Assembly: GCF_039548895.1 (NCBI RefSeq)
Contig: NZ_JBCLVG010000002.1
DNA length: 64,000 nucleotides
Direction: 5' to 3' (one strand)
Source: Orlajensenia stereocauli
GTDB taxonomy: Bacteria > Actinomycetota > Actinomycetes > Actinomycetales > Microbacteriaceae
A model generated the notes under the pieces. It saw only the letters and a program-made list of their open reading frames with translations, did no database searches and was not told where the DNA came from. The position numbers were made by a program, and so were the translations under genes. This document shows, piece by piece, positions 17,011-24,724 of the stretch (position 1 is the stretch's first letter; each line of letters opens with the position of its first letter).

Positions 17011-17039
17011 CCCACGCCACACACCCGTGCCACCCACTT

Positions 17040-17104
17040 GGCGCGGGTTAGATGTCTTGGCGGGGGTACCTTCACCCGCCGAACCATCGACACCCCGCCG
17101 AGTC
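17040..17104. repeat. Palindromic intergenic repeat A, copy 2
   Basis: TTAGATGTCTTGGCGGG pairs imperfectly with CCCGCCGAACCATCGAC, and GGCGCGGG with the terminal CCCCGCC. It shares CACCCGCCGA and ACACCCCGCCGAG with the copies at 10012 and 18343. Confidence 0.8.
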
Positions 17105-17220
17105 GATGACCTCAGGCCCCCACGCCGGGCCAGTCCTGCACAGCAGCGAGCAGCGGTGGGAAACTCACCGACGTGAATCGGCGCAGTAGAGCCGGCTTGA
17201 GGAACGTGCACGATGAGCGG

Positions 17221-18264
17221 ATGGGTGTTGACCTCGAGTTCCTGTCGTCACTCGACGGCGGCCTGATCAGCACGGATCTTCTCCGACGGTCTGGCGTCGA
17301 CCCGCGAGGAATCGAGCGGCTGGTCGGGCTGAGCGAGCTCGTTCGGGTGCGGCGGGGCTGGTACGTCGCGGCTGCAGAGTGGAAGGCGGCTGGGCGCGGT
17401 GGTCGATACCGCCTCTTGGTGCGGGCAACGAACGCATCATCTCCGAAGCCGTTGGTCGCCGCGCACCTCTCGGCCGCCGCCATGCACCGCTTGCCCACGA
17501 TCGGCGACTGGCCGGCGGAGCTCCATACGTTCGAGCCCGGGGCGTCAGGCGGCAGTACATCTCGCCTCATCACCACCCACCGCTCTGGTCCGTCTGCAGA
17601 GACAGTGGTCATCGATGGGGTCATTGTTGTGGCGCTCGAGCGCACCCTGGTGGACTTAGCCCTCAATGAATCGCCCGAGCGTGCGGTCACGGCCATCGAT
17701 GCGGCGCTTCGGCGCGATGCGGAACGCTACGCCACCGACATGCGGCGGCGGAATGGCGAGGCCCACCTCGTGCGACCGCCCCTGTCGAAGGAAGCGCTTC
17801 TGACCGAACTCGATGCCGTAGCTCCAGCGTTTCATCGTGCGAGGGCCGAGTCGGTCATCCGATTCGCGGATGCCCGGGCCGGCAGTCCGGGTGAGTCGCT
17901 GAGCCGGGTGCGCATGCGTCAGGGGCAGTTCGTCATCCCGGAGCTGCAGGTGCGCTTCCCGAACATTCTCGGCAGCTACGCCGATGTGGACTTCTATCTG
18001 GAGGGCGTCCGCAAGGTGCAGGAGTTCGACGGGAAATTCAAGTACACCCGCGGTGCCTTCGTGAAGGAAGGCGACGATCCCGGCGAGGTCGTCTGGCAGG
18101 AGAAGCAGCGCGAGGATGCCCTGCGCCAGCAGGAGAGAGTGGACAGCTTCGACCGATGGACGTGGGACACGGTGCTGCCGCTGAAGAAGTTCCGCCGATT
18201 CCTGTTGGAGCGGGGCATGCCCGAGCTACGCGCGGGGGCGCAATTCGGTCGCCGGGCCTGCTAG
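17221..18264 (+). CDS. AbiEi-like wHTH protein with nuclease-like C-terminus
   Basis: A 347-residue protein. The N-terminal ~60 residues (GGLISTDLLRRSGVDPRGIERLV, then VRVRRGWYV) form the winged-helix found in AbiEi-type (type IV toxin-antitoxin) proteins. The C-terminal part has a spaced pattern VDFYLEG and QEFDGKFKY, like D...ExK motifs of PD-(D/E)XK/DUF559 nuclease folds. No AbiEii-like toxin gene is adjacent, so it is an orphan; such proteins are common in actinobacteria and of unknown role. The start is uncertain: ATG 17221 fits the domain edge, GTG 17173 is possible, and neither has a strong ribosome binding site. Confidence 0.7.
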   Translation: MGVDLEFLSSLDGGLISTDLLRRSGVDPRGIERLVGLSELVRVRRGWYVAAAEWKAAGRGGRYRLLVRATNASSPKPLVAAHLSAAAMHRLPTIGDWPAELHTFEPGASGGSTSRLITTHRSGPSAETVVIDGVIVVALERTLVDLALNESPERAVTAIDAALRRDAERYATDMRRRNGEAHLVRPPLSKEALLTELDAVAPAFHRARAESVIRFADARAGSPGESLSRVRMRQGQFVIPELQVRFPNILGSYADVDFYLEGVRKVQEFDGKFKYTRGAFVKEGDDPGEVVWQEKQREDALRQQERVDSFDRWTWDTVLPLKKFRRFLLERGMPELRAGAQFGRRAC

Positions 18265-18342
18265 ATACCGTCTGGCGATCGGGCGGCCCAACCAGGCAAC
18301 CGGCCCGCCTGCCTGGCAGGCGGTTGGCGGCTTGTCTGACCT

Positions 18343-18404
18343 GGCGGGGTTTCGATGGTCTGGCGGAGGCTCCTGCACCCGCCGGACCATCTACACCCCG
18401 CCGA
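18343..18404. repeat. Palindromic intergenic repeat A, copy 3
   Basis: The best-paired copy: GGCGGGGTTTCGATGGTC then TGGCGG pairs with CCGCCGGACCATCTACACCCCGCC, loop AGGCTCCTGCA. It lies just after the AbiEi-like gene, in the 168-nt gap before the convergent VOC gene. Confidence 0.85.
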
Positions 18405-18432
18405 GCGGCCAGGCGCGAGCGAGGCCGGCGCG

Positions 18433-18807
18433 TCAGTCGCGCTTCGGCAGCTCCTGCAGCGTCCAGGTGTTGCCGTCGGGGTCGGCGAAGGTGACGAAGT
18501 TCCCCCAGCCCTGCGGGTCGACCTCGGAGGCCTCGACCCCGTTCGCGATGAGGTGCGCGCGAGCCTCGGCGGCATCCGGAACCACGACCTGGATCGTGTT
18601 CTGCTTGCCCGGCTGGAGATCGACGCCGAGTCCCGTGCCGAAGGCGATCGAGCACGCGGACCCCGGGGGAGTGAGCTGCACGAACCGCAGGCCCTCGAAC
18701 ACCGTCTGGTCGTGGTCGAGCGTGAAGCCGACCTTGTCGACGTAGAACTCCTTGGCCCGATCGACATCGGTCACCGGCACGAAGATGAGCTCGATCTTCC
18801 AGTCCAT
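18433..18807 (-). CDS. VOC family protein (glyoxalase/bleomycin-resistance fold)
   Basis: A 124-residue vicinal-oxygen-chelate protein. It starts MDWKIELIFVPVTDVDRAKEFYVDKVGF, has the mid-strand Q-L-TPPGSACSIAFGTG and ends WGNFVTFADPDGNTWTLQEL, the usual pattern of small single-domain glyoxalase-like proteins. Substrate unknown. The ATG at 18807 follows a GAGGAG-type site. It lies downstream of the ArsR-AHSA1 pair on the same strand but is separated by a strong hairpin (18869-18913). Confidence 0.85.
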   Translation of the reverse strand: MDWKIELIFVPVTDVDRAKEFYVDKVGFTLDHDQTVFEGLRFVQLTPPGSACSIAFGTGLGVDLQPGKQNTIQVVVPDAAEARAHLIANGVEASEVDPQGWGNFVTFADPDGNTWTLQELPKRD

Positions 18808-18868
18808 GGCGCTACTCCTCTGTATCTGGATGGGATACCTTCACGCTAGCCCGCACCACCGACATGCG

Positions 18869-18913
18869 GAACGCCCGCGCATCCGTTCGAGTGAGACGGA
18901 TGCGCGGGCGTTC
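18869..18913 (-). terminator. Strong terminator between AHSA1 and VOC genes
   Basis: An 18-bp perfect stem (18869-18886 with 18896-18913) and a 9-nt loop, right after the AHSA1 gene. The arms end in GAAC and GTTC. It is the most stable simple hairpin I found in the window. Confidence 0.8.
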
Positions 18914-18940
18914 GAGTGGCAGAGCGAGAGGTCTGCGCGC

Positions 18941-19435
18941 TCAGGCCTCGCCCCCGGCCAGCAGCGCGTCGAGCTTGGCGTAACCGGCCTTCACGCCGTA
19001 CTCCATGCCCGACGCGACCATGCCGTCGCGGGCCTCGAGCGAGTCGACCAGCGAGATGTCGGTGACGCGGGTGCGGCCGTTGCCGAGGTCCTCGAAGAGG
19101 ATGGTCTCGAGGCAGACGCCGTCGGGGTACTCGTCGAAGGTGACTGTCTGCACGATGCGGTCGTTGAGACGCACCTCGTGGAACGAGCCCCAGAAGACGG
19201 CGAGCTCGCGTCCGTCGCGCGAGTTCGACCAGCGCCAGGCGCCGCCGGTGCGGGCGTCCCACTCGGCGATCTCGGTAGTGATGTCGTCGGGTCCGAGCCA
19301 GCGGGCGTAGAGCTCGGGGTCGGTCCACGCGCGGAACACGCGCTCGCGCGGGGCATCGAACTCGCGCACGATGCGGATGGTCGGCAGGTTCGGGTCGACC
19401 TCGATCGTCGTGTCGGGGGTGGTCGTCGTGGCCAT
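18941..19435 (-). CDS. SRPBCC/AHSA1-family protein
   Basis: A 164-residue protein of the START-like AHSA1 (activator of Hsp90 ATPase homologue 1-like) family. It has the N-terminal REFDAPRERVFRAWTDPELYARWLGP and the later RTRVTDISLV strand. Members fold as a ligand-binding cavity; the ligand is unknown. It starts 12 nt after the ArsR gene with a GAGGAG site, so the two form an operon. ArsR-AHSA1 pairs are widespread in actinobacteria. Confidence 0.87.
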   Translation of the reverse strand: MATTTTPDTTIEVDPNLPTIRIVREFDAPRERVFRAWTDPELYARWLGPDDITTEIAEWDARTGGAWRWSNSRDGRELAVFWGSFHEVRLNDRIVQTVTFDEYPDGVCLETILFEDLGNGRTRVTDISLVDSLEARDGMVASGMEYGVKAGYAKLDALLAGGEA

Positions 19436-19447
19436 GATGCTGCTCCT

Positions 19448-19987
19448 CTACTTATCGGTGGTGGTGCGGTTGGTGGTGGTGGTCGTCCTTGCAGTGCGGG
19501 TGGTGGGAGAGGTTCCCCCGGAGTCTCGGGTGACGGATGCCGCGGGCCGGCGGGCCGCATCCGTCGACGACGGGCCCGTGGTGGTGCTGGCGGTCGGCGC
19601 GCGGCCAGCGGCCGGCGCTGTGCCCGCCGCCTCCTCGGCCTCGCCCATCTCGGCGAGCACAGCGTCGAGTCGGCGGAACCGGCCCTCGGCGGTGCGGCGG
19701 TACTTCTCGATCCAGGCGGTCATCATGTCGAACACCTCGGCCTCCAGGTGGCGGCGGGAGCGGAATCCGTCGCCGTCGCGGCTCACCAGGCCGGCGTCCT
19801 CGAGCACGCGCAGGTGCTTCGAGACGGCCTGCACCGACACGGCGTACGGCTCGGCGAGCTCGCCCACCGTGGCATCGGCGACCGAGAGCCGCACGACGAT
19901 GTCGCGCCGCGTCGGATCGGCGAGCGCGCTGAACACCTGGGTGAGCCGCTGGTCGTCCAGTGCGTGCGCTGCGTTCGTGGTGCTCAT
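19448..19987 (-). CDS. ArsR-family transcriptional regulator
   Basis: A 179-residue ArsR/SmtB-type winged helix (QRLTQVFSALADPTRRDIVVRL, then VSVQAVSKHLRVLEDAGLVSR). No metal-binding Cys pair is seen, as in the SdpR-like branch that partners AHSA1 proteins. The C-terminal 50 residues are Ala/Thr/Arg-rich with a poly-Thr stretch and look disordered. I prefer ATG at 19987, preceded by AAGGCGG, over a TTG at 20017 because the TTG lies inside the nearest operator. Two GTCAACC-N4-GGTTGAC sites upstream suggest autoregulation. Confidence 0.85.
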   Translation of the reverse strand: MSTTNAAHALDDQRLTQVFSALADPTRRDIVVRLSVADATVGELAEPYAVSVQAVSKHLRVLEDAGLVSRDGDGFRSRRHLEAEVFDMMTAWIEKYRRTAEGRFRRLDAVLAEMGEAEEAAGTAPAAGRAPTASTTTGPSSTDAARRPAASVTRDSGGTSPTTRTARTTTTTNRTTTDK

Positions 19988-20012
19988 GCCTTCACTGCCG
20001 CCTTCGTTGTTC

Positions 20013-20075
20013 GTCAACCACTTGGTTTACGACACGGTACGCGCATGCGTTGCGATCGTCAACCCCGCGGTTGAC
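20013..20075 (-). promoter_or_regulatory. Two ArsR-type operators upstream of the ArsR gene
   Basis: GTCAACC-ACTT-GGTTTAC at 20013-20030 (one mismatch) and GTCAACC-CCGC-GGTTGAC at 20058-20075 (perfect) share a 7-4-7 layout, centres 45 bp apart. The spacing and CAACC/GGTTG arms resemble sites of ArsR proteins paired with AHSA1 genes. Confidence 0.65.
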
Positions 20076-20163
20076 GACGGGGTGGCGAACGGGGCGCGAT
20101 GGCTGGCGGTCGGGGCCATGAACGAGCGTGCCGAGCGGATGCCGCCGGTCGCCCACCCGGTGC

Positions 20164-20223
20164 GGCCCACCTTCGCTGCGCCGGCCCAGGGTGCAACGTG
20201 GGCCGCTGCACCAAAGGTGGGCC
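20164..20223. repeat. Palindromic intergenic repeat B, copy 3
   Basis: Bounded by GGCCCACCTT and AAAGGTGGGCC with inner GGCCCAGGGTG and GTGGGCC. It is the third copy of the family at 10094 and 15631. Confidence 0.8.
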
Positions 20224-20552
20224 GCGACGACCGTGGGGCGCCGGCTGAGGGGAGCGGAGAGGTGGGCGCTGCGCCCAGAACCCGAGCCCCAAACACCCCC
20301 GCGCGTCGCGCCCGCCGAGTGTCGGTGGGTGGTGGAAGAGTGTGCAGCACAACACAACATGTAGGGGTCGGGCGCCGAAGCAGCACTATGCGGCAACACG
20401 GCGCGACACGCCCGGTGCAATTCCACAACACGTGGAATTCCCAAAGTGGGGGCTGTGAATAACTCCCTAACGAAGGCCGGAAACAAGCCGATCGGCATCC
20501 GCGGGCCTGTTGAAAACAGGTGAATTGCTTGTGGAGAACTACACGAATGTAA

Positions 20553-20600
20553 CTACTGCATCTTGTGGGCGTTCCTTTCGGGAAGCACTAGATGTAGTAT
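20553..20600 (+). promoter_or_regulatory. Tandem NrdR boxes upstream of nrdHIEF
   Basis: CTACTGCATCTTGTGG (20553-20568) and GCACTAGATGTAGTAT (20585-20600) fit the known NrdR box (ACAC-W-ATATAT-W-GTGT) at about 11 and 12 of 16 positions. They are 32 bp apart start to start, the usual three-turn spacing. NrdR represses RNR genes when dATP is high. Confidence 0.7.
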
Positions 20601-20650
20601 TGGAGTACAGCAAGACAACAACTCAGAACGAGCCAAAAGGGGTCAGAGAA

Positions 20651-20884
20651 ATGACGGTAACGGTCTACACGAAGCCTTCGTGTGTTCAGTGCACGGCCAC
20701 GTACCGCGCTCTCGACGCCAAGGGCGTTGAGTACGAGGTTCTCGACCTCTCGGTCGATGAGAACGCTCTGGCCGCCGTCAAGGAACTCGGCTACCTGCAG
20801 GCCCCGGTCGTCATCACCGACGAGGACCACTGGTCGGGCTTCCGCCCCGACAAGATCAGCGAGCTGGCTTCGCGCCTGGCCTGA
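20651..20884 (+). CDS. nrdH: NrdH glutaredoxin-like protein
   Basis: A 77-residue redoxin that reduces class Ib ribonucleotide reductase. It has the CVQC active site after VYTKPS, the conserved LGYLQAPVVI segment and the ending WSGFRPDKI typical of NrdH. ATG at 20651 is after AAAAGGGGTCAG. First gene of the nrd operon. Confidence 0.96.
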   Translation: MTVTVYTKPSCVQCTATYRALDAKGVEYEVLDLSVDENALAAVKELGYLQAPVVITDEDHWSGFRPDKISELASRLA

Positions 20885-20956
20885 TCCGCCGCATCCGTTC
20901 TCGGTATCGACGCAGCAATCGAATATCCGCGTCACCGGAGAACAAGGAGGATGCCG

Positions 20957-21508
20957 GTGGTCACCATCAACGCCGCCCTCTCATCGGGCCGCACCATGAA
21001 CACCCCCACGAACGCCGCCGGCGCTGACGTCGCCGGCAACGGAAACACCAACGCAGCCAGCACCGTCACCAACGCGACCGCAGCCGGCGACGACCACGTC
21101 AACCTGGTCTACTTCTCGAGCGTCTCGGGCAACACGCACCGATTCATCCAGAAGCTCGGCCGACCGGCAGCACGCATCCCGCTCTACCCGCGGGAAGCTC
21201 CGCTGACCGTGCACGAACCCTACGTGCTCGTCCTCCCCACCTATGGCGGGGGAGACGGGGACGGCGCAGTACCCAAGCAGGTCATCCGTTTTCTCAATGA
21301 TCCGGGCAACCGGATGCTGATCCGCGGCGTGATCGGCGCAGGCAACACCAACTTCGGCGAGGGCTACTGCCTTGCTGGGGACATCATCGCGGCCAAGTGC
21401 CACGTGCCGCACCTCTATCGATTCGAAGTATTCGGAACACCCGACGACGTCACCGCCGTCAACGAAGGATTGGAAGCATTTTGGTCAACGCAACTGACAG
21501 CGGCGTAG
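20957..21508 (+). CDS. nrdI: NrdI flavodoxin-like protein with N-terminal extension
   Basis: An FMN protein needed to build the dimanganese-tyrosyl radical of NrdF. The conserved part is VYFSSVSGNTHRFIQKLG, VLVLPTYGGG, and GVIGAGNTNFGEGYC. Family members are about 130-150 residues; this one is about 183 because ~45 Ala/Asn/Thr-rich residues precede the core. AAGGAGG at 20944-20950 touches an ATG at 20951, too close to use, so GTG at 20957 (6 nt away) is the likely start. ATG at 20996 would shorten the extension but lacks a ribosome binding site. Confidence 0.9.
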   Translation: MVTINAALSSGRTMNTPTNAAGADVAGNGNTNAASTVTNATAAGDDHVNLVYFSSVSGNTHRFIQKLGRPAARIPLYPREAPLTVHEPYVLVLPTYGGGDGDGAVPKQVIRFLNDPGNRMLIRGVIGAGNTNFGEGYCLAGDIIAAKCHVPHLYRFEVFGTPDDVTAVNEGLEAFWSTQLTAA

Positions 21509-23640
21509 CCGTGATCGACGCACCGCGCGTGGGCATGGACTACCACTCGCTCAACGCGATGCTCAACCTCTACGGCGACGACGGGCAGATCCAGTTCGAC
21601 AAGGATCGCGAGGCAGCGCGGGAGTACTTCCTGCAGCACGTGAACCAGAACACCGTGTTCTTCCACTCGCTCAAGGAGCGCCTCGACTACCTCGTCGAGA
21701 AGGAGTACTACGAGGCTGCAGTGCTCGACCAGTACTCGTTCGAGTTCATCACCAGCCTCAACGACCTGGCCTACTCGAAGAAGTTCCGCTTCGACACCTT
21801 CCTCGGTGCGTTCAAGTACTACACGAGCTACACGCTCAAGACCTTCGACGGCAAGCGCTACCTCGAGCGCTTCGAGGACCGCGTCGTCATGACCGCGCTC
21901 GGCCTCGCCCAGGGCGACGAGAAGCTCGCCGTGAACCTCGTCGAGGAGATCATCGGCGGCCGCTTCCAGCCGGCCACCCCCACGTTCCTCAACACGGGCA
22001 AGGCGCAGCGCGGTGAGCTCGTCTCCTGCTTCCTGCTGCGCATCGAAGACAACATGGAGTCGATCTCGCGCGGCATCAACTCCGCCCTGCAGCTCTCCAA
22101 GCGCGGTGGCGGCGTGGCCCTCTCGCTCTCGAACATCCGCGAGGCCGGCGCCCCGATCAAGCAGATCGAGAACCAGTCCAGCGGCATCATCCCCGTGATG
22201 AAGCTCCTCGAAGACTCCTTCAGCTACGCCAACCAGCTCGGTGCCCGTCAGGGTGCCGGCGCTGTGTACCTCAGCGCGCACCACCCCGACATCATGAAGT
22301 TCCTCGACACCAAGCGTGAGAACGCCGACGAGAAGATCCGCATCAAGACCCTGTCGCTCGGTGTCGTCGTTCCCGACATCACCTTCGAGCTCGCCAAGAA
22401 CGGCGAGGACATGTACCTGTTCTCCCCGTACGACGTCGAGAAGGTCTACGGCCTCCCCTTCGGCGACATCTCGATCAGCGAGAAGTACCGCGAGATGGTC
22501 GACGACCCGCGCATCAAGAAGACCAAGATCAACGCGCGTGAGTTCTTCCAGACCCTCGCCGAGATCCAGTTCGAGAGCGGCTACCCCTACATCGTGTTCG
22601 AAGACACGGTGAATAAGGCGAACCCCATCAAGGGCCGCATCAACATGTCGAACCTCTGCAGCGAGATTCTCCAGGTCAACACCCCCACGACCTACAACGA
22701 GGACCTCAGCTACAACGTCATCGGCAAGGACATCAGCTGCAACCTCGGTTCGCTGAACATCGCCCTCACCATGGACTCGCCCGACTTCGGCAGCACCGTC
22801 GAGACCGCCATCCGCGGCCTCACCGCCGTCTCGAACATGAGCCACATCGCATCCGTTCGCTCGATCGAAGACGGCAACGACAAGAGCCACGCCATCGGCC
22901 TCGGCCAGATGAACCTGCACGGCTACCTCGCTCGTGAGCGCATCTTCTACGGATCCGAAGAGGGCATCGACTTCACGAACATCTACTTCTACACGGTGTT
23001 GTTCCACGCCCTCCGCGCGTCGAACAACATTGCCAAGGAGCGCGGTGAGGCCTTCGTGGGCTTCGAGGACTCCAAGTACGCGTCGGGAGAGTTCTTCGAT
23101 AAGTACACGGACGCCGAGTGGCTTCCGTCGACCGCCCGCGGTGCTGAGCTGTTCGAGCAGTCGGGCGTGCACATCCCCACGCAGGACGACTGGCGCGAGC
23201 TGAAGGCATCCGTTCAGCAGTACGGCATCTACAACCAGAACCTGCAGGCCGTGCCTCCGACCGGGTCGATCTCGTACATCAACAACTCGACCGCGTCGAT
23301 CCACCCGATCGCCGCGAAGATCGAGATCCGCAAGGAAGGCAAGCTGGGCCGCGTGTACTTCCCGGCGCCGTTCATGACGAACGACAACCTGGACTACTAC
23401 CAGGACGCCTACGAGATCGGAGCCGAGAAGGTCATCGACACCTACGCTGCGGCAACGCAGCACGTCGACCAGGGCCTCTCGCTCACGCTGTTCTTCAAGG
23501 ACACCGCCACCACGCGCGACATCAACAAGGCGCAGATCTACGCATGGAAGAAGGGGATCAAGACGATCTACTACATCCGCCTGCGTCAGATGGCCCTCGA
23601 GGGCACCGAGCTCGAGATGTGCGTCTCCTGCGCTCTGTAG
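21481..23640 (+). CDS. nrdE: Class Ib ribonucleoside-diphosphate reductase alpha subunit NrdE
   Basis: A 719-residue catalytic subunit that reduces ribonucleoside diphosphates. Visible are the ATP-type N-terminus (YHSLNAMLNLYGDDG), the NTGKAQRGELVSCFLL segment with an active-site Cys, NLCSEILQ, PPTGSISYINNST and the C-terminal CVSCAL redox tail served by NrdH. I place the start at TTG 21481, preceded by GGAAG, overlapping nrdI by 28 nt. GTG 21511 is the alternative and lacks a site. Length then matches the family. Confidence 0.95.
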   Translation: MVNATDSGVAVIDAPRVGMDYHSLNAMLNLYGDDGQIQFDKDREAAREYFLQHVNQNTVFFHSLKERLDYLVEKEYYEAAVLDQYSFEFITSLNDLAYSKKFRFDTFLGAFKYYTSYTLKTFDGKRYLERFEDRVVMTALGLAQGDEKLAVNLVEEIIGGRFQPATPTFLNTGKAQRGELVSCFLLRIEDNMESISRGINSALQLSKRGGGVALSLSNIREAGAPIKQIENQSSGIIPVMKLLEDSFSYANQLGARQGAGAVYLSAHHPDIMKFLDTKRENADEKIRIKTLSLGVVVPDITFELAKNGEDMYLFSPYDVEKVYGLPFGDISISEKYREMVDDPRIKKTKINAREFFQTLAEIQFESGYPYIVFEDTVNKANPIKGRINMSNLCSEILQVNTPTTYNEDLSYNVIGKDISCNLGSLNIALTMDSPDFGSTVETAIRGLTAVSNMSHIASVRSIEDGNDKSHAIGLGQMNLHGYLARERIFYGSEEGIDFTNIYFYTVLFHALRASNNIAKERGEAFVGFEDSKYASGEFFDKYTDAEWLPSTARGAELFEQSGVHIPTQDDWRELKASVQQYGIYNQNLQAVPPTGSISYINNSTASIHPIAAKIEIRKEGKLGRVYFPAPFMTNDNLDYYQDAYEIGAEKVIDTYAAATQHVDQGLSLTLFFKDTATTRDINKAQIYAWKKGIKTIYYIRLRQMALEGTELEMCVSCAL

Positions 23641-23646
23641 TACTCC

Positions 23647-23686
23647 GGTGACGGAGGCGGTTCCTCGAGGAGCCGCATCCGTCACC
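23647..23686 (+). terminator. Hairpin between nrdE and nrdF
   Basis: GGTGACGGA (23647-23655) pairs with TCCGTCACC (23678-23686). The inner GCGGTTCC and GGAGCCGC arms pair around a TCGA loop, with one G-A mismatch between the two stems. Likely an mRNA-stabilising or attenuating element in the 106-nt gap. Confidence 0.6.
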
Positions 23687-23746
23687 CGCACGACAACGCA
23701 CCACCCGCATCACCCGGCAGCATCCGTTCACGAAGAAGAGAAGATC

Positions 23747-24724
23747 ATGACCCCCGACAAGCTCAAGCTGGTCTCGCACGTCGAAGCGATCAACTGGAAC
23801 AAGATCCAGGACGACAAAGACGTCGACGTGTGGAACCGCCTCGTGAACAACTTCTGGCTGCCCGAGAAGGTGCCGCTGTCGAACGACATCCAGTCGTGGA
23901 ACACGCTCACCCAGGAGGAGCAGACCCTCACGATGCGCGTGTTCACGGGCCTCACCCTGCTCGACACGATCCAGGGCACCGTGGGCGCCGTCTCGCTGAT
24001 TCCGGATGCGATCACCCCGCACGAGGAGGCCGTCTACACGAACATCGCGTTCATGGAGTCGGTGCACGCGAAGAGCTACTCGTCGATCTTCTCGACGCTG
24101 TGCTCGACGAAGGAGATCGACGAGGCGTTCCGCTGGAGCGTTGAGAACGAGAACCTTCAGAAGAAGGCCGCCATCGTCATGGAGTACTACCAGGGCGACT
24201 CCCCGCTGAAGCGCAAGATCGCCTCGACGCTGCTCGAGTCGTTCCTGTTCTACTCGGGCTTCTACCTGCCGATGTACTGGTCGTCGCGCGCCAAGCTCAC
24301 CAACACGGCAGACCTCATCCGTCTGATCATCCGTGACGAGGCCGTGCACGGGTACTACATCGGCTACAAGTTCCAGAAGGGCCTCGAGAAGGTCAGCCAG
24401 GCCGAGCGCGACGAGCTGAAGGACTACACCTTCAGCCTCATGTACGAGCTCTACGACAACGAGGTGCAGTACACGCAGGACCTCTACGACGGCGTCGGTC
24501 TCACCGAAGACGTGAAGAAGTTCCTGCACTACAACGCCAACAAGGCCCTGATGAACCTGGGCTACGAGCCGATGTTCCCGAAGACTGTGACGGATGTGAA
24601 CCCCGCCATCCTCTCGGCGCTCTCCCCGAACGCCGACGAGAACCACGACTTCTTCTCGGGCTCAGGCTCGTCGTACGTGATCGGCAAGGCCGTGTCGACC
24701 GAGGACGAGGACTGGGACTTCTAG
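23747..24724 (+). CDS. nrdF: Class Ib ribonucleotide reductase beta subunit NrdF
   Basis: A 325-residue R2-type ferritin-like subunit holding the Mn/Fe-tyrosyl radical. It shows INWNKIQDDKDVDVWNRL, the helix with E-AVYTNIAFMESVHAKSYS (metal ligands E and H), and IIRDEAVHGYYIGYKFQ. The C-terminus ends in the acidic/aromatic tail EDEDWDF, which docks to NrdE. ATG at 23747 begins the family N-terminus. Last gene of nrdHIEF. Confidence 0.97.
   Translation: MTPDKLKLVSHVEAINWNKIQDDKDVDVWNRLVNNFWLPEKVPLSNDIQSWNTLTQEEQTLTMRVFTGLTLLDTIQGTVGAVSLIPDAITPHEEAVYTNIAFMESVHAKSYSSIFSTLCSTKEIDEAFRWSVENENLQKKAAIVMEYYQGDSPLKRKIASTLLESFLFYSGFYLPMYWSSRAKLTNTADLIRLIIRDEAVHGYYIGYKFQKGLEKVSQAERDELKDYTFSLMYELYDNEVQYTQDLYDGVGLTEDVKKFLHYNANKALMNLGYEPMFPKTVTDVNPAILSALSPNADENHDFFSGSGSSYVIGKAVSTEDEDWDF

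Larger units (their letters stand above)
20018..20650. other. Gap holding ArsR operators, repeat B and NrdR boxes
   Basis: This 633-nt gap between the divergent ArsR and nrdH genes has no supportable gene. It contains the ArsR operators, repeat B copy 3 (20164-20223), a stretch of lower GC from about 20400, and the nrd control region. Confidence 0.75.

Noticed and set aside
17173..17220. GTG start at 17173 for the AbiEi-like gene
   Set aside because: Adds 16 basic residues before the domain and has no ribosome binding site; ATG 17221 preferred, though not certain.
21415..23691. A 758-codon open frame on the minus strand over nrdE
   Set aside because: It mirrors nrdE codon bias in a GC-rich genome, has no domain and conflicts with an unmistakable nrdE.
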